From NCBI GenBank assembly GCA_963377175.1, contig CAUJNA010001239.1, positions 1-64,000 of the forward strand: 64,000 nt of DNA, in the 5' to 3' direction. Positions 20,995 through 32,346 of the stretch are shown here, piece by piece. The translations under genes were made by a program, and so were the position numbers. How positions within the stretch are numbered: the stretch's first letter is position 1; each line of letters begins with the position of its first letter. The notes under the pieces were generated by a model. That model was not told the DNA's origin, made no database searches, and saw only the letters and a list, made by a program, of their open reading frames with translations. Origin of the DNA: Effrenium voratum. Its lineage: Eukaryota; Sar; Dinophyceae; Suessiales; Symbiodiniaceae.

Positions 20995-22777
20995 TCATGG
21001 ATTTGCCAGTTGCGCTTCAGCGGCTTTCTTATGCAATGTGGACGCAAAAAAGAAGCGCTTCTTGATAGGGTGAAAATACACAGCAGGACAACTCTTGTTG
21101 CGAATTAGTTCGGCAAGCTCCCGAGGGAGGATGCGAATGCTGTTGAAAACCTCTGGCATGCCTTCAGGATAAACTTTGAGGAGCTCTTGCGACATCTGGC
21201 GTCCGTTGAGCTTAGGATGAACCTGCAACTCCATGAAGCCCACAGCTTCTGCTGTAGCAAATCGCCGATACTCTTGCTTCGTGTCGTTCAATGATATTCC
21301 CTTCCTTGGCTTTCAAGAACACGCACAACAAAAACAAATACGAGGTTCAAACACCGAAAAAGTAAATCATCATCCGTTCAAGCCAGGCGCTTCAGCAGGC
21401 CAGGCGCTTCAGATTCTCACAAGCCCTTCGCCAAGTCCGCCAATCCGGAAGCCAAGCCACCTGAAATGAACTCAAAAGTCCCCCCCGAAAAAACGCATGA
21501 ACGCAGCAAGCACACCTTTCCTCAATCAACATTGTTTGTATTGAAGCTGAAGCACAAGCATCCACGAAGTCTTTCCACATTCGTCTTCATGCCCATCGCT
21601 TCCTCCTCCGTCAAGTCAGCAACCCAAATGTCTTTCCTGTCTTCAGTCCCACCAGCATCGAAAGCCAGCGCACTGCTGCCGAGGAGCTGATACATCACCT
21701 TGGACAAAGATAATTGGACGTAACTACATTCACTCAACTCATGTTTTGTTTGAAGCCTTTGAATTTAGCATTGAAGCCGGGGGGCATGAATGGCACTTCC
21801 GCTTTTGTCCGTCGCCACATCCTTCGCAGTAGAAGAGATTAAGTTGATGCCTCGGCGAGCGGAACGGAAACAAACAGACTAGGGCAACATGCGTTACAGC
21901 ATCGCTAGAAAACTGAAAAAACATATTTTGTCCAGCCAGTCCTTCGGTGGTTGTACGAGGGACTTCAAGAAGAAGGATTGGAAACTTGGTGAGGTTGTTG
22001 GGGAAGTCCTTGAGCTTCTCGGGCACTCGCCGCATGACCTCTTTGAACAGCCCTTCGTCATCTTCTCCCAGTTGCTTGCACATCCGATCTGCCCAATCGG
22101 CACTTCTGATGGTGAATCGAACAACACCTCGCACCCCGCGCAAGGCTTCTTCTGTTGCCACAGACTTTCCTGACTGGTACCGACCCCCAATGATGGTCGC
22201 ATGTTGTTGCCAGCTCGCAATGCGTTGCCGGAGAGTTTCCATCACTGGCCTTTGGATGACCTCGTCTTGCGACCTGCTGGGTTCAAAAGGCTCCATGGTC
22301 TTTGCCAGCGCTTCTTGGATTTTGCCTTCTGGAGAGGCTTTGAACGCCGCCACCAATTGCCCAAATGCGAAGGCTGCACTTGCCACGCTATTGAAGAAGT
22401 CGCGGTTTCGCCCAACGTCGTCAACGAATTGTTGAAAATCCCTTCCCGACGTGTCAGAGGCATAGGCTGGGGCTGCCATGATGCATAGCCAACCACATGC
22501 CCAATGCCGCGTGCCCCAAGGCGTGGTGGGCATCTCACTGGAACCGCCTCCAAATGACATAGCCATCTGCAAGACGAAAACATGAAACATCAAACTGGCC
22601 TTTTCTTACGCACAAACGCATAACCACAGGAGTTAGGAACCAAGTTGACATGATTTTCATGTCCTTGACCTGTGGTGGTGGCACGAAGGCTCCCATCAAC
22701 TTCACCAGCCTGAAGCCACCAACCAGCACCATCCATGGCTTGACACGCTTTTGGTGCCTTTGGTTCATCGGGTTCAT
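20995..22777 (-). CDS. P-loop NTPase family protein, array copy 3
   Basis: The cleanest NTPase body is at 22593-21739: MAAPAYASDTSGRDFQQFVD, a helical stretch, EVIQRPVMETLRQRIASWQQ, Walker A GGRYQSGKS, then LLLEVPRTT. The middle exon (about 21690-21400) is damaged by several single-base deletions (for example near SSAVALAFDAGG and ACASASIQTM). The C-terminal exon (21291-20995) is intact and ends AAEAQLANP. Neighbouring units have the same exon order. The middle-exon indels suggest a pseudogene or sequencing error in this unit. Confidence 0.55.
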
Positions 22778-23478
22778 GGCTACAACAAGGAGTGTGCCAA
22801 CACCACTCCATGCACTTTTACTCCATAATATTTCTTCGTATTGTAAACATTATTTTACACATTGTCTAGGTTGGCTGAGTGTTGCTGGTGTTTTGTTGTA
22901 GGCTTCTGTGCTGAATCTATGCACATGCTTCTGTACATTATGCCGTTGGGGTGTTAATGACGTTGATGTGATGGTTTCTTGCTAGGTTTTTTGTGGTGTT
23001 TGGTGTACATGTTGCTGTGGGAGATGGGGCGGGGTATAGTATTGAACTGGGGGTTGAGGCTCTTTCTGGTCTTTCAGAAGTCATGATCCTCGCGAACATC
23101 ATGTCACGACTCACCTGGCCAAAAAAAACAGCAGCCAAGCTGCAAAGACTCCAAGGTCCATGTCGGGTTTCATTGCGCGCGAAGCTTCAGGATCTGCTTC
23201 GTGGACAATGCCTTGATTAAAGCCACGAGTTGGGGGACACAACTCGCAGCCCTTCTTTTTCATCTTCAAGAGAAAAAAGGAAAAAGGGAAAAACAAATCA
23301 AACAGAAGCACACCCGTTTTCGGAAATGCTGAAGTGCAGGTGCATAGATTTGGATCAGCATGCCTGAATCGTCTTCTGACCTATTTGCGAATATCCTTGA
23401 ATGGGATTAACAAATGCACCATCTCACATAGCTGCCACTATGCATGCGTTGCGTGTATGGGGCTGGAAAACATGCACA

Positions 23479-23481
<3 letters not shown>

Positions 23482-23509
<28 letters not shown>

Positions 23510-23620
23510 CACTAAAAAAAAACATAACAAAAAAAAAAAAACAAAAAACCAAAAAAAAAAAAAAAAAATAAAAACAAAACCAAAAAAAAAGAAAAAAAAA
23601 AAAAAAACAAAGAAGATAAA
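23482..23620. repeat. A-rich insertion in array unit 4
   Basis: About 140 bases of nearly pure A with scattered C, T and G interrupt the sequence between catgcacaagca and cagcg(c)aggagc, which are contiguous in the other units. No clear target duplication is visible here. Confidence 0.7.
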
Positions 23621-23701
23621 ACAGCGCAGGAGCCTGAAGTCTTCCGACCATTTTCGCAAAAGATCGGTCATGGATTTGCCAGTTGCGCTTCAGCGGCTTT
23701 C

Positions 23702-25505
23702 TTATGCAATGTGGAAGCAAAAAAGAAGCGCTTCTTGATAGGGTGAAAATACACAGCAGGACAACTCTTGTTGCGAATTAGTTCGGCAAGCTCCCGAGGA
23801 GGATGCGAATGCTGTTGAAAACCTCTGGCATGCCTTCAGGATAAACTTTGAGGAGCTCTTGCGACATCTGGCGTCCGTTGAGCTTAGGATGAACCTGCAA
23901 CTCCATGAAGCCGACAGCTTCTGCTGTAGCAAATCGCCGATACTCTTGCTTCGTGTCGTTCAATGATATTCCCTTCCTTGGCTTCAAGAACACACATAAC
24001 AAAAAAAACTAAGAGGTTCAAACACCGAAAAAATAAATCATCATCCGTTCAAGCCAGGCACTTCAGATTCTCACAGGCCTTCACCAAGTCGCCAATCCGC
24101 AAGCCACCTGAAATGAACTCTGGTTTAAGTCCCCCCCAAAAAACTCGACCGCGGCAAACACACCTTAGTCAATCAACATGTTGGCTTTACGGCCATCGCT
24201 CGCCCTGCGTTTTACAAGACCCAACATGTTGTTGTATTGAGCCGAAACACAAGCATCCACGAAGTCTCTCCAATTCTTCTCATGCCCATGCAGTGCCAAA
24301 AACTCCTTCGCTTCCTCCTCCGTCAAGTCGCCAACCCAAATGTCTTCCTGTCTTTCAGTTCCACCAGCATCGACAGCCAGCGCCACTGCTGCCGAGGAGG
24401 CTGATACAATCACCTTGGACAAAGGATAATTGGACGGAACTACATTCACTCAACATGGTTTTGTTTGAAGCCTTTGAATTTAGCATTGAAGCTGGGGGGC
24501 ATGAATGGCACTTCCGATTTTGTCCGTCGACACATCCTTCGCAGTAGAAGAGATTAAGTTGATGCCTCGGCGAGCGGAACGGAAACAAACAGACTAGGGC
24601 AAAATGCGTTACAGCATCGCTAGAAAACTGAAAAAACATATTTTGTCCAGCCAGTCCTTCGGTGGTTGTACGAGGGACTTCAAGAAGAAGGATTGGAAAC
24701 TTGGTGAGGTTGTTGGGGAAGTCCTTGAGCTTCTCGGGCACTCGCCGCATGACCTCTTTGAACAGCCCATCGTCATCTACTCCCAGTTGCTTGCACATCC
24801 GATCTGCCCAATCGGCACTTCTGATGGTGAATCGAACAACACCTCGCACCCCGCGCAAGGCTTTCTTCTGGTTGCCACAAGACTTTCCTGCTGGGGGTAC
24901 CAACGCCCCCACAATGATGGTACGCATGTTGTTGCCCAGCTCGCAATGCGTTGCCGAGAGGTTCCATCACTGCCTTTGGATGACCTCGTCTTGGCGCCTG
25001 CTGGGGTTCAAAAGGCTCCATGGTCTTTGCCAGCCTTCTTGGGATTTTGCCGTCTGGAGAGGCTTTTGAACGCCCGCACCAAAATTGCCCAAATGCGAAG
25101 GCTGCACTTGCCACGCTAATGAAGAAGTCGCGGTTTCGCCCAACGTCGTCAACGAATTGTTGAAAATCCCTTCCCGACGTGTCAGAGGCATAGGCTGGGG
25201 CTGCCATGATGCATAGCCAACCACATGCCCAATGCCGCGTGCCCCAAGGCGTGGTGGGCATCTCACTGGAACCGCCTCCAAATGACATAGCCATCTGCAA
25301 GATGAAAACATGAAACATCAAACTGGCCTTTTCTTACGCACAAACGCATAACCACAGGAGTTAGGAACCAAGTTGACATGATTTTCATGTCCTTGACCTG
25401 TGGTGGTGGCACGAAGGCTCCCATCAACTTCACCAGACTGAAGCCACCAACCAGCACCATCCATGGCTTGACACGCTTTTGGTGCCTTTGGTTCATCGGG
25501 TTCAT
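23702..25505 (-). CDS. P-loop NTPase family protein, array copy 4 (with in-frame insertion)
   Basis: Same architecture as its neighbours. The segment around Walker A is scrambled by many single-base insertions between about 24860 and 25090 (the GGRYQSGKS motif is not readable in one frame), while the flanks are clean, as in a locally poor-quality stretch. The middle exon (24449-24165) is intact but carries a 48-bp addition, 38 bp plus a duplicated CAACATGTTG, which keeps frame and inserts LGLVKRRASDGRKAN after AQYNNM. The C-terminal exon (24002-23702) has one deletion at the LPRELAE region. Confidence 0.5.
24184..24221. mobile_element. 38-bp insertion flanked by duplicated CAACATGTTG
   Basis: In unit 4 the sequence between the two copies of the palindrome CAACATGTTG (24174-24183, 24222-24231) is absent from other units. 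It begins gctttacgg and ends tttacaagacc. It may be a deletion footprint or a remnant of a longer element. Confidence 0.6.
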
Positions 25506-26209
25506 GGCTACAACAAGGAGTGTGCCAACACCACTCCATGCACTTTTACTCCATAATATTTCTTAGTATTGTAAACATTATTTTACACATTGTCTAGGTG
25601 GGCTGAGTGTTGCTGGTGTTTTGTTGTAGGCTTCTGTGCTGAATCTATGCACATGCTTCTGTACAAGTATGCCGTTGGGGTGTTAATGACGTTGATGTGA
25701 TGGTTTCTTGCGAGGTTGTTTGTGGTGTTTGGTGTACATGTTGCTGTGGGAGATGGGGCGGGGTATAGTATTGAACTGGGGGTTGAGGCTCTTTCTGGTC
25801 TTTCAGAAGTCATGATCCTCGCGAACCTCATGTCACGACTCACCTGGCCAAAAAAAAACAGCAGCCAAGCTGCAAAGACTCCAAGGTCCATGTCGGGTTT
25901 CATTGCGCGCGAAGCTTCAGGATCTGCTTCGCGGACAATGCCTTGATTAAAGCCACGAGTTGGGGGACACAACTCGCAGCCCTTCTTTTTCATCTTCAAG
26001 AGAAAAAAGGAAAAAGGGAAAAACAAATCAAACAGAAGCACACCCGTTTTCGGAAATGTTGAAGTGCAGGTGCATAGATTTGGATCAGCATGCCTGAATC
26101 GTCTTCTGACCTATTTGCGAATATCCTTGAATGGGATTTAAAAATGCACCATCTCACATAGCTGCCACTATGCATGCGTTGCGTGTATGGGGCTGGAAAA
26201 CATGCACAA

Positions 26210-26279
26210 CAAACCCATAAAAAACAAAAAAGAAAAAAAAAACAAAAAAAAAAAAAAGAAAAAAAAAAACAAAAGAAAA

Positions 26280-26317
<38 letters not shown>

Positions 26318-26326
26318 AAAAATAAA
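26210..26326. repeat. A-rich insertion in array unit 5 with 6-bp duplication
   Basis: About 117 bases of A-rich sequence sit at the same place as in unit 4 but have different interspersed bases. Here gcacaa is duplicated at both ends (26204-26209 and 26327-26332), as expected for a retroposed poly(A) tract or slippage-prone insertion. Confidence 0.65.
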
Positions 26327-26383
26327 GCACAAGCAAGACAGCGAAGGAGCTGAAGTCTTCCGACCATTTTCGCAAAAGATCGG

Positions 26384-28210
26384 TCATGGATTTGCCAGTT
26401 GCGCTTCAGCGGCTTTCTTATGCAATGTGGAAGCAAAAAGGAAGCGCTTCTTGATAGGGTGAAAATACACAGCAGGACAACTCTTGTTGCGAATTAGTTC
26501 GGCAACCTCCCTTGGAAGGATGCGGATGCCATTTACAACATTCAAAATACCTGCCGGATAAGCCGTCAGGAGCTCTTTCACCATCTCGCGCCCCGTGACC
26601 TTGGGGTGCACTTGAAGCTCCATGAAGCCTCGCACTTCATCATCAGCAACTCGCTGACATTCTTGCTTCGTGTCGTCCAATGACATTCCTTTCCTTAGTT
26701 CAACAGATACACAACACCTATCCCTGAGAGGTTTTGAACGCCGAAAAAGTAAATCATCATTCGTTCAAGCCAGGCGCTTCAGATTCTCACAGGCCTTCGC
26801 CAAGTCGCCAATCCGGAAGCCACCTGAAATGAACTCAAAGTCCCCCCCGACAAAACGCTTGAACGCAGCAAGCACACCTTCATCAATCAACATGTTGTTG
26901 TATTGAGCTGAAGCACAAGCATCCACGAAGTCTTCCCACTTGTTCTCATGCCCATGCAGTGCCAAAAACTCCTTCGCTTCCTCCTCCGTCAAGTCAGCAA
27001 CCCAAATGTCTTCCTGTCTTTCAGTTCCACCAGCATCGAAAGCTAGCGCCACTGCCGCCGAGGAGGCTGGTACAATCACCTTGGACAAAGGATAATTGGA
27101 CGTAACTACATTCACTCAACATGGTTTTGTTTGAAGCCTTTGAATTTAGCATTGAAGCCGGGGGGCATGAATGGCACTTCCGATTTTGTCCGTCGCCACA
27201 TCCTTCGCAGTAGAAGAGATTAAGTTGATGCCTCGGCAAGCGGAACGGAAACAAAAAGACTAGGGCAAAATGCGTTACAGCATCGCTAGAAAACTGAAAA
27301 AACATATATTGTCCAGCCAGTCCTTCGGTGGTTGTACGAGGGACTTCAAGAAGAAGGATTGGAAACTTGGTGAGGTTGTTGGGGAAGTCCTTGAGCTTCT
27401 CGCGCACTCGCCGCATGACCTCTTTGAACAGCCCTTCGTAACTACTCCCAGGTGCTTGCACATCCGATCTGCCCAATCGGCACTTCTGATGGTGAATCGA
27501 ACAACACCTCGCACCCCGCGCAAGGCTTCTTCTGTTGCCACCGACTTGCCGGACTGATAGCGACCCCCAATGATGTTCGCATGTTGTTGCCAGCTCTCAA
27601 TGCGTTTCCGGATAGTTTCCATCACTGGCCTTTGGATGACCTCGTCTTGCAGCCTGCTGGGTTCAAAAAGCTCCATGGCCTTTGCCAGCGCTTCTTGGAT
27701 TTTGCCTTCTGGAGAGGCTTTGAATGCCTCGTCCGCCGAGCGCTTTGCTTGATCCAATTGAGCCACTGCAACTGCAGTCCCCGCCACTGAAAGAGTGGCG
27801 CTGGCCAAGGCGGCGAAGAAGTCCTTCTTTCCCGCAAACTCTTCAACGAATTGTTGAAAATCCAGCCCCGACGTGTCAGAGGCATAGGCTGGGGCTGCCA
27901 TGATGCATGAGCCAACCACATGCCCAACGCTGCATGCCCCAAGGCGTGGTGGGCATCTCACTGGAACCACCTCCAAATGACGTAGCCATCTGCAAGACCA
28001 AAACATAAAACATCAAAATGTCTTTATCTGAAACACAAAGGGTGTGGTCATCTGAGCACAAAAGTTGGGAACCAACTTGACATGTTCAAGTCCTTGACCT
28101 GTGGTGGTGGCACAAACGCTCCCATCAACTTCATCAGACTGAAGTCACCAACCAGCACCATCCATGGCTTGACACGCACTTGGTGCCTTCGGTTCATCGG
28201 GTTCATGGCT
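26384..28210 (-). CDS. P-loop NTPase family protein, array copy 5
   Basis: The body at 28006-27275 differs from the others before the P-loop: it has an extra hydrophobic stretch (FAALASATLSVAGTAVAVAQ) and LDQAKRSADEAFKAS. It keeps GGRYQSGKSVATEEALRG. The middle exon (27115-26765) is clean (ASSAAVALAFDAGGTERQED through FEFISGGFRIGDLAKACEN). The C-terminal exon (26686-26384) is the most diverged version (DDTKQECQRVADDEVRGFME, HPKVTGREMVKELLTAYPAG) and looks intact. This is the best candidate for a functional member. Confidence 0.6.
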
Positions 28211-28675
28211 GCTGATGTGATGGTTTGTTGTTAGGTGTCTTTTGTGGTGTTTTGTGTACATGTTGCTGTGGGAGCTGGGGCGGGGTATAGTATTGAACTG
28301 GGGGTTGGGGCTCTTTCTGGTCTTTCAGAAATCATGATCCTCGCGAACCTCATGTCACGACTCATGCACCTGGCAAAAAAAAACAGCAGCCAAGCCGCAA
28401 AGACTCCAAGGTCCATGTCGGGTTTCATTGAAGCTGTGCGAAACTTCAGGATCGACACCCGATTTCGGAAATGTTGAAGTGCAGGTGCATAGATTTGGAT
28501 CAGCATGCCTGAATCGTCTTCTGACCTATTTGCGAATATCCTTGAATGGGATTTCAAAATACACCATCTCACATACCTGCCACTATGCATGCGTTGCGTG
28601 TATGGGGCTGGAAAACATGCACAAGCAAGACAGCGAAGGAGCTGAAGTCTTCCGACCATTTTCGCAAAAGATCGG

Positions 28676-30571
28676 TCATGGATTTGCCAGTTGCGCTTCA
28701 GCGGCTTCCTTATGCAATTTGGAAGCAAAAAAGAAGCGCTTCTTGATAGGGTGAAAATACACTGCATGACAACTCTGATTGCGAATTTGCGCGGCAAGTT
28801 TTCTTGGAAGGATGCGGATGCTGTTGAAAACCTCTGGCATGCCTTCAGGATAAACTTTGAGGAGCTCTTGCGACATCTGGCGTCCGTTGAGCTTAGGATG
28901 AACCTGCAACTCCATGAAGCCGACAGCTTCTGCTGTAGCAAATCGCCGATACTCTTGCTTCGTGTCGTTCAATGATATTCCCTTCCTTGGCTTTCAAGAA
29001 CACGCACAACAAAAACAAATACGAGGTTCAAACACCGAAAAAGTAAATCATCATCCGTTCAAGCCAGGCGCTTCAGATTCTCACAGGCCTTCACCAAGTC
29101 GCCAATCCGCAAGCCACCTGAAATGAACTCTGGTCAAAGTCCGCCCAACAAAAAATCGAATGCGGCAAAGACACCTTAATCAATCAACATGTTGCGTCAA
29201 CGGGGGGGGGGTTGCCGCAGTTTCACAAGGGTTCATTCTGGAAAACACACTTTACGGTGTTTTCAAGGGTTCGTAGTTTGCAACGGACGTTTTGGGGTGT
29301 GAAACAGAGCTTTTTAAAGAAGTGCTTCACCAACTTGGACTGGATGCAAGCTTGACAAGAAGCGGCGGAAGTTGCGGCGCGCGGCAACCCCCCCCCCGTT
29401 GAGCCAACATGTTGTTGTATTGAGCTGAAGCACAAGCATCCACGAAGTCTTCCCACTTGTTCTCATGCCCATGCAGTGCCAAAAACTCCTTCGTTTCTTC
29501 CTCCGTCAAGTCAGCAACCCAAATGTCTTCCTGTCTTGCAGTTCCACCAGCATCGAAAGCCAGCGCCACTGCCGCCGAGGAGGCTGATACAATCACCTTG
29601 GACCAAGGATAAATAGACGTAACTACAGTCCCCGCAAAACGTTTTCTGTTTGAACCATTGGAACTTAGTCTTTCAGCTGGAGAGCATGTATGGCACAGCC
29701 GATTTTGTCCGTCGCCACATCCTTCGCTGTAGAAGAGACTCGGTCGATGCCTCGCCCATAGGAACCGGAACAAAATGACTCGGGTCAAATGCATTACAAT
29801 ATTTGAAAAAAAAAACTGCTGTCCACTCAGTCCTTCAATGGTTGTACGAGGGATGTCGAGGAGGAGAACGGGATACTTGGTGAGGTTGTCGGGAAAGTCC
29901 TTGAGCTTCTCGCCCACTCGGCGCATCATCTCTTTGAACAGACCACTGTTCTCCACTTTAAGTTCCTCGTACATCGTCGTTTCCCAATCGGCACTTTTGA
30001 TGGTGAATCGCACAACACCTCGCACCCCGCGCAAGGCTTCTTCTGTTGCCACCGACTTGCCGGACTGATAGCGACCCCCAATGATGGTCGCATGTTGTTG
30101 CCAGCTCTCAATGCGTTTGCGGATAGTTCCCATCACTGGCCTTTGGATGACCTCGTCTTGCGGCCTGCTGGGCTCAAAAGGTTTCATGGCCTTTGCCACT
30201 GCTGCTCGGATTTTGCCCTCGGAAGAGGCTTTGAATGCCCGCACTGCCTGTGTTGTCGCTACAACAAGACCCGAAGCAGAAACAATGACTTCCCAGACCC
30301 TCACATCCAAAGCTCTGCAATGGGTCAGGCGTGGGCGCAAATCCTCTTTCACCTCGAGGGCAAAGATTGAGGAGTGAAAAATATACAATGCAATATAAAA
30401 CCAAAAATACGCAAGAATGTTTTTTCTGTCTGACCAAGTAGAAAAAATTACCAAACAGCAAAGTTTCAATGCTAGACCCAATAAATTGAGGACGCTCAAT
30501 GAGGCCCCGCAGTCTCGCTGATGCCACCTGCGGATGAAAGAGAAACAAACTACACACTTTGCCTGAATCAT
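28676..30571 (-). pseudogene. P-loop NTPase family protein, array copy 6, disrupted by a 210-bp insertion
   Basis: A single 414-residue frame (30571-29327) runs through two hydrophobic N-terminal segments (VLNLLGLALKLCCLVIFST; ILAYFWFYIALYIFHSSIFA), Walker A (GGRYQSGKS), a Walker B-like LLLDIPRTT and on through the usual intron position without a stop, reaching AQYNNML. There the MITE-like insertion at 29195-29404 replaces the normal continuation and shifts the frame (210 + 10 bp is not a multiple of 3). The C-terminal exon (28972-28676) lies intact beyond the insertion. Two possible membrane segments make this N-terminus unlike the other copies. Confidence 0.6.
29195..29404. mobile_element. 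210-bp MITE-like element with TIRs and 10-bp target duplication
   Basis: The termini form a 22-bp perfect inverted repeat: TCAACG, ten G, TTGCCG, C at the left and its complement at the right (ten C before GTTGA). The outermost two bases do not pair. The element is flanked by direct copies of CAACATGTTG (29185-29194 and 29405-29414), which occurs once at this place in units 2, 3 and 5. It encodes nothing. The TSD length would suit a Mutator-like transposase, but no such gene is in the window. Confidence 0.8.
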
Positions 30572-30779
30572 TCAAGACACACCAAATTTAAAAAATGTCT
30601 TTATAACAGAATAATAAACGCAACCGTGTCTTGAAACTGCATTTCCATCCCCAACCTGCGGCGGTGGCACAAAGGCCCCCATCAACTTCACCAAAACAAA
30701 GACCAGCGCCATCCATGTCTTGATACGCACTTGGTGCCTCCGCTTCATGGCAAAACTATCCCCACACTCAAGTCCCGAC

Positions 30780-32100
30780 TGCAGAAGAGCTCACATTATT
30801 CTAAGCTCAGCGCGTGATTTTGGTAAACTTGGTGTCTGATCTTGATTTTGGACGAAATCAAAAACATATTGCACAAGTCTTTGGAAATTCTGCATGCGTG
30901 CGTCCGCCCCGATGTCTTGCCACAAGCCTTTTTGAGCAAACTCTGCGGCATGGACGCTGTCAAGCTGGGCAAACGCGTCGTCAAGCAACAAACGAAGGCC
31001 TGAGAAGTAACTTGCAGAACCAAGACGGCGTTAAGGAAGGAGATTAAGAGATTACGTGAGGGCATCTAGCAAAGGAAAGGCTTAAAGGACAATGATATCA
31101 GGCAACGATATTTAGAGGATCGCTGCAAGTCCCATTTGCCTTGCATTCGGCCTTGCAAGAGAACTGCCTCGCAAGTTGATAGCGAAGGCCAGTCACTGAG
31201 AACACACTTGTTGCATGAACATGTCTAGCGCCCATTGCCCTGTGCCGCAACACTCTCACCCAAACAGCTTTGGTTTGTGTGGTGCCTGACAAGTGTCCTC
31301 TTCGTTGAAAAGACCCGATGTTGCTTCTTCAAGGCTAAGCCCTACGCAACAGACCTATCATCAGGTTTGCGCAGTGTTCGATTAACACCACCTGCCTCGT
31401 GTCCTCGTGTGGGCGGCGCCTCATCGAGAATGAGATAGCCACACGTGTAAAGGCTCATGATGCTGGGGCTCCATCCACCAAGCTCATCGCGCATCTGGGT
31501 GGCATCTGCGCTCACCACTCCCTCATGAGTTCAACAGAAACATCTTGCCGATTTTTGAACTCTGTTGTCACTGTCCTATTCAAGTGTTGACGGGCGAGGT
31601 GTTCCTGACCACAGGAAGTCTTCAGCGCGCTTGCCGCCTGGCTTCGCCCTCCTCTGCTCGGGTGACAATAATGAGCTGGCGTCCGCGTTCAAAAGCTTGC
31701 CGGGTGAGCTCAATCAATGCATTGCCGTCACCCTGCAGCCCACCATCGAAAATGCGCGCGCCAATGCCATGACTTGCAAGCTGTCTGAAAAAAAACGAGC
31801 GTGCAACTTTGAGTGCAAGGGATGTGGCTGAAACCCGGAAAAACTTTGAGGCTCTGTCCAAGCTCTCCCTGCAGTACCACCATCACGCAGGACTCGCTTG
31901 CGTTGGTTTTCAACACAGACTTCTGAAAAGCTCTGTGGCTTCTGCGGCAACTTCTCGCTTATCTTTTCCGACGCAAAATGCGGAACGCATGGCTTTTATC
32001 CGCACATAAGCTGTTGTTCCAGTTGCTGGCTTTAATGCATCACCGTGTCTTTCGTATAATATGTTGTGAATCACGCGCCGCGTGATCAGGTGTACACTCA
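30780..32100 (-). other. Candidate exons only; no gene model supported
   Basis: Short minus-strand frames with some protein character lie at about 30791-30991 (LLDDAFAQLDSVHAAEFAQK), 31400-31500 (SLYTCGYLILDEAPP) and 31622-31861 (IGARIFDGGLQGDGNALIEL, then RQLIIVTRAEEGE). They might be exons of one minus-strand gene, but I cannot place splice sites or name a family. Confidence 0.25.
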
Positions 32101-32346
32101 GGCGCCGTGGCCCCTGGCCCAAATCACCCCACAGCGAGTGGGAGTTTGCTTCTACGAGTGGCATTGAAAAGGTGCGCTCGCGCTTTGGTTCTCTACCTTG
32201 TCTTCAGCCTGGGGCCTCGTGGGCCCTGGCAACGACATGATATTGGCAGAGGAGCCGCTCTTCGGCATCCAGACTGCGGGTCACTTTGGCATCCTCAGCA
32301 GAACCGGCAGTACGGCAACCTCCCGGACAGCGACCTAGGTATCTTC

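Larger units (their letters stand above)
17400..30750 (-). repeat. Tandem array of about 2.5-2.7 kb units, each with a P-loop NTPase gene
   Basis: Six copies of the same 5' segment (encoding MNPMNQRHQKRVKPWMVLVG in the best copies) end at about 17732, 20240, 22777, 25505, 28210 and 30750, giving periods of about 2.5-2.7 kb. All but the first are followed by a full NTPase body and C-terminal exon. Spacers also repeat (ggctgagtgttgctggtg, ctgtacaagtatgccgttgg, tagtattgaactgggggttg). Copies differ by substitutions, small indels and insertions, so they are real paralogues and not simple assembly duplicates. Confidence 0.85.

Noticed and set aside
23424..23738. Phe-rich or Lys-rich frames across the A-rich insert
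   Set aside because: Homopolymer translation only.
30791..30991. ABC-type Walker B (LLDDAFAQLD)
   Set aside because: No P-loop or signature motif nearby; the resemblance is too short to support a call.
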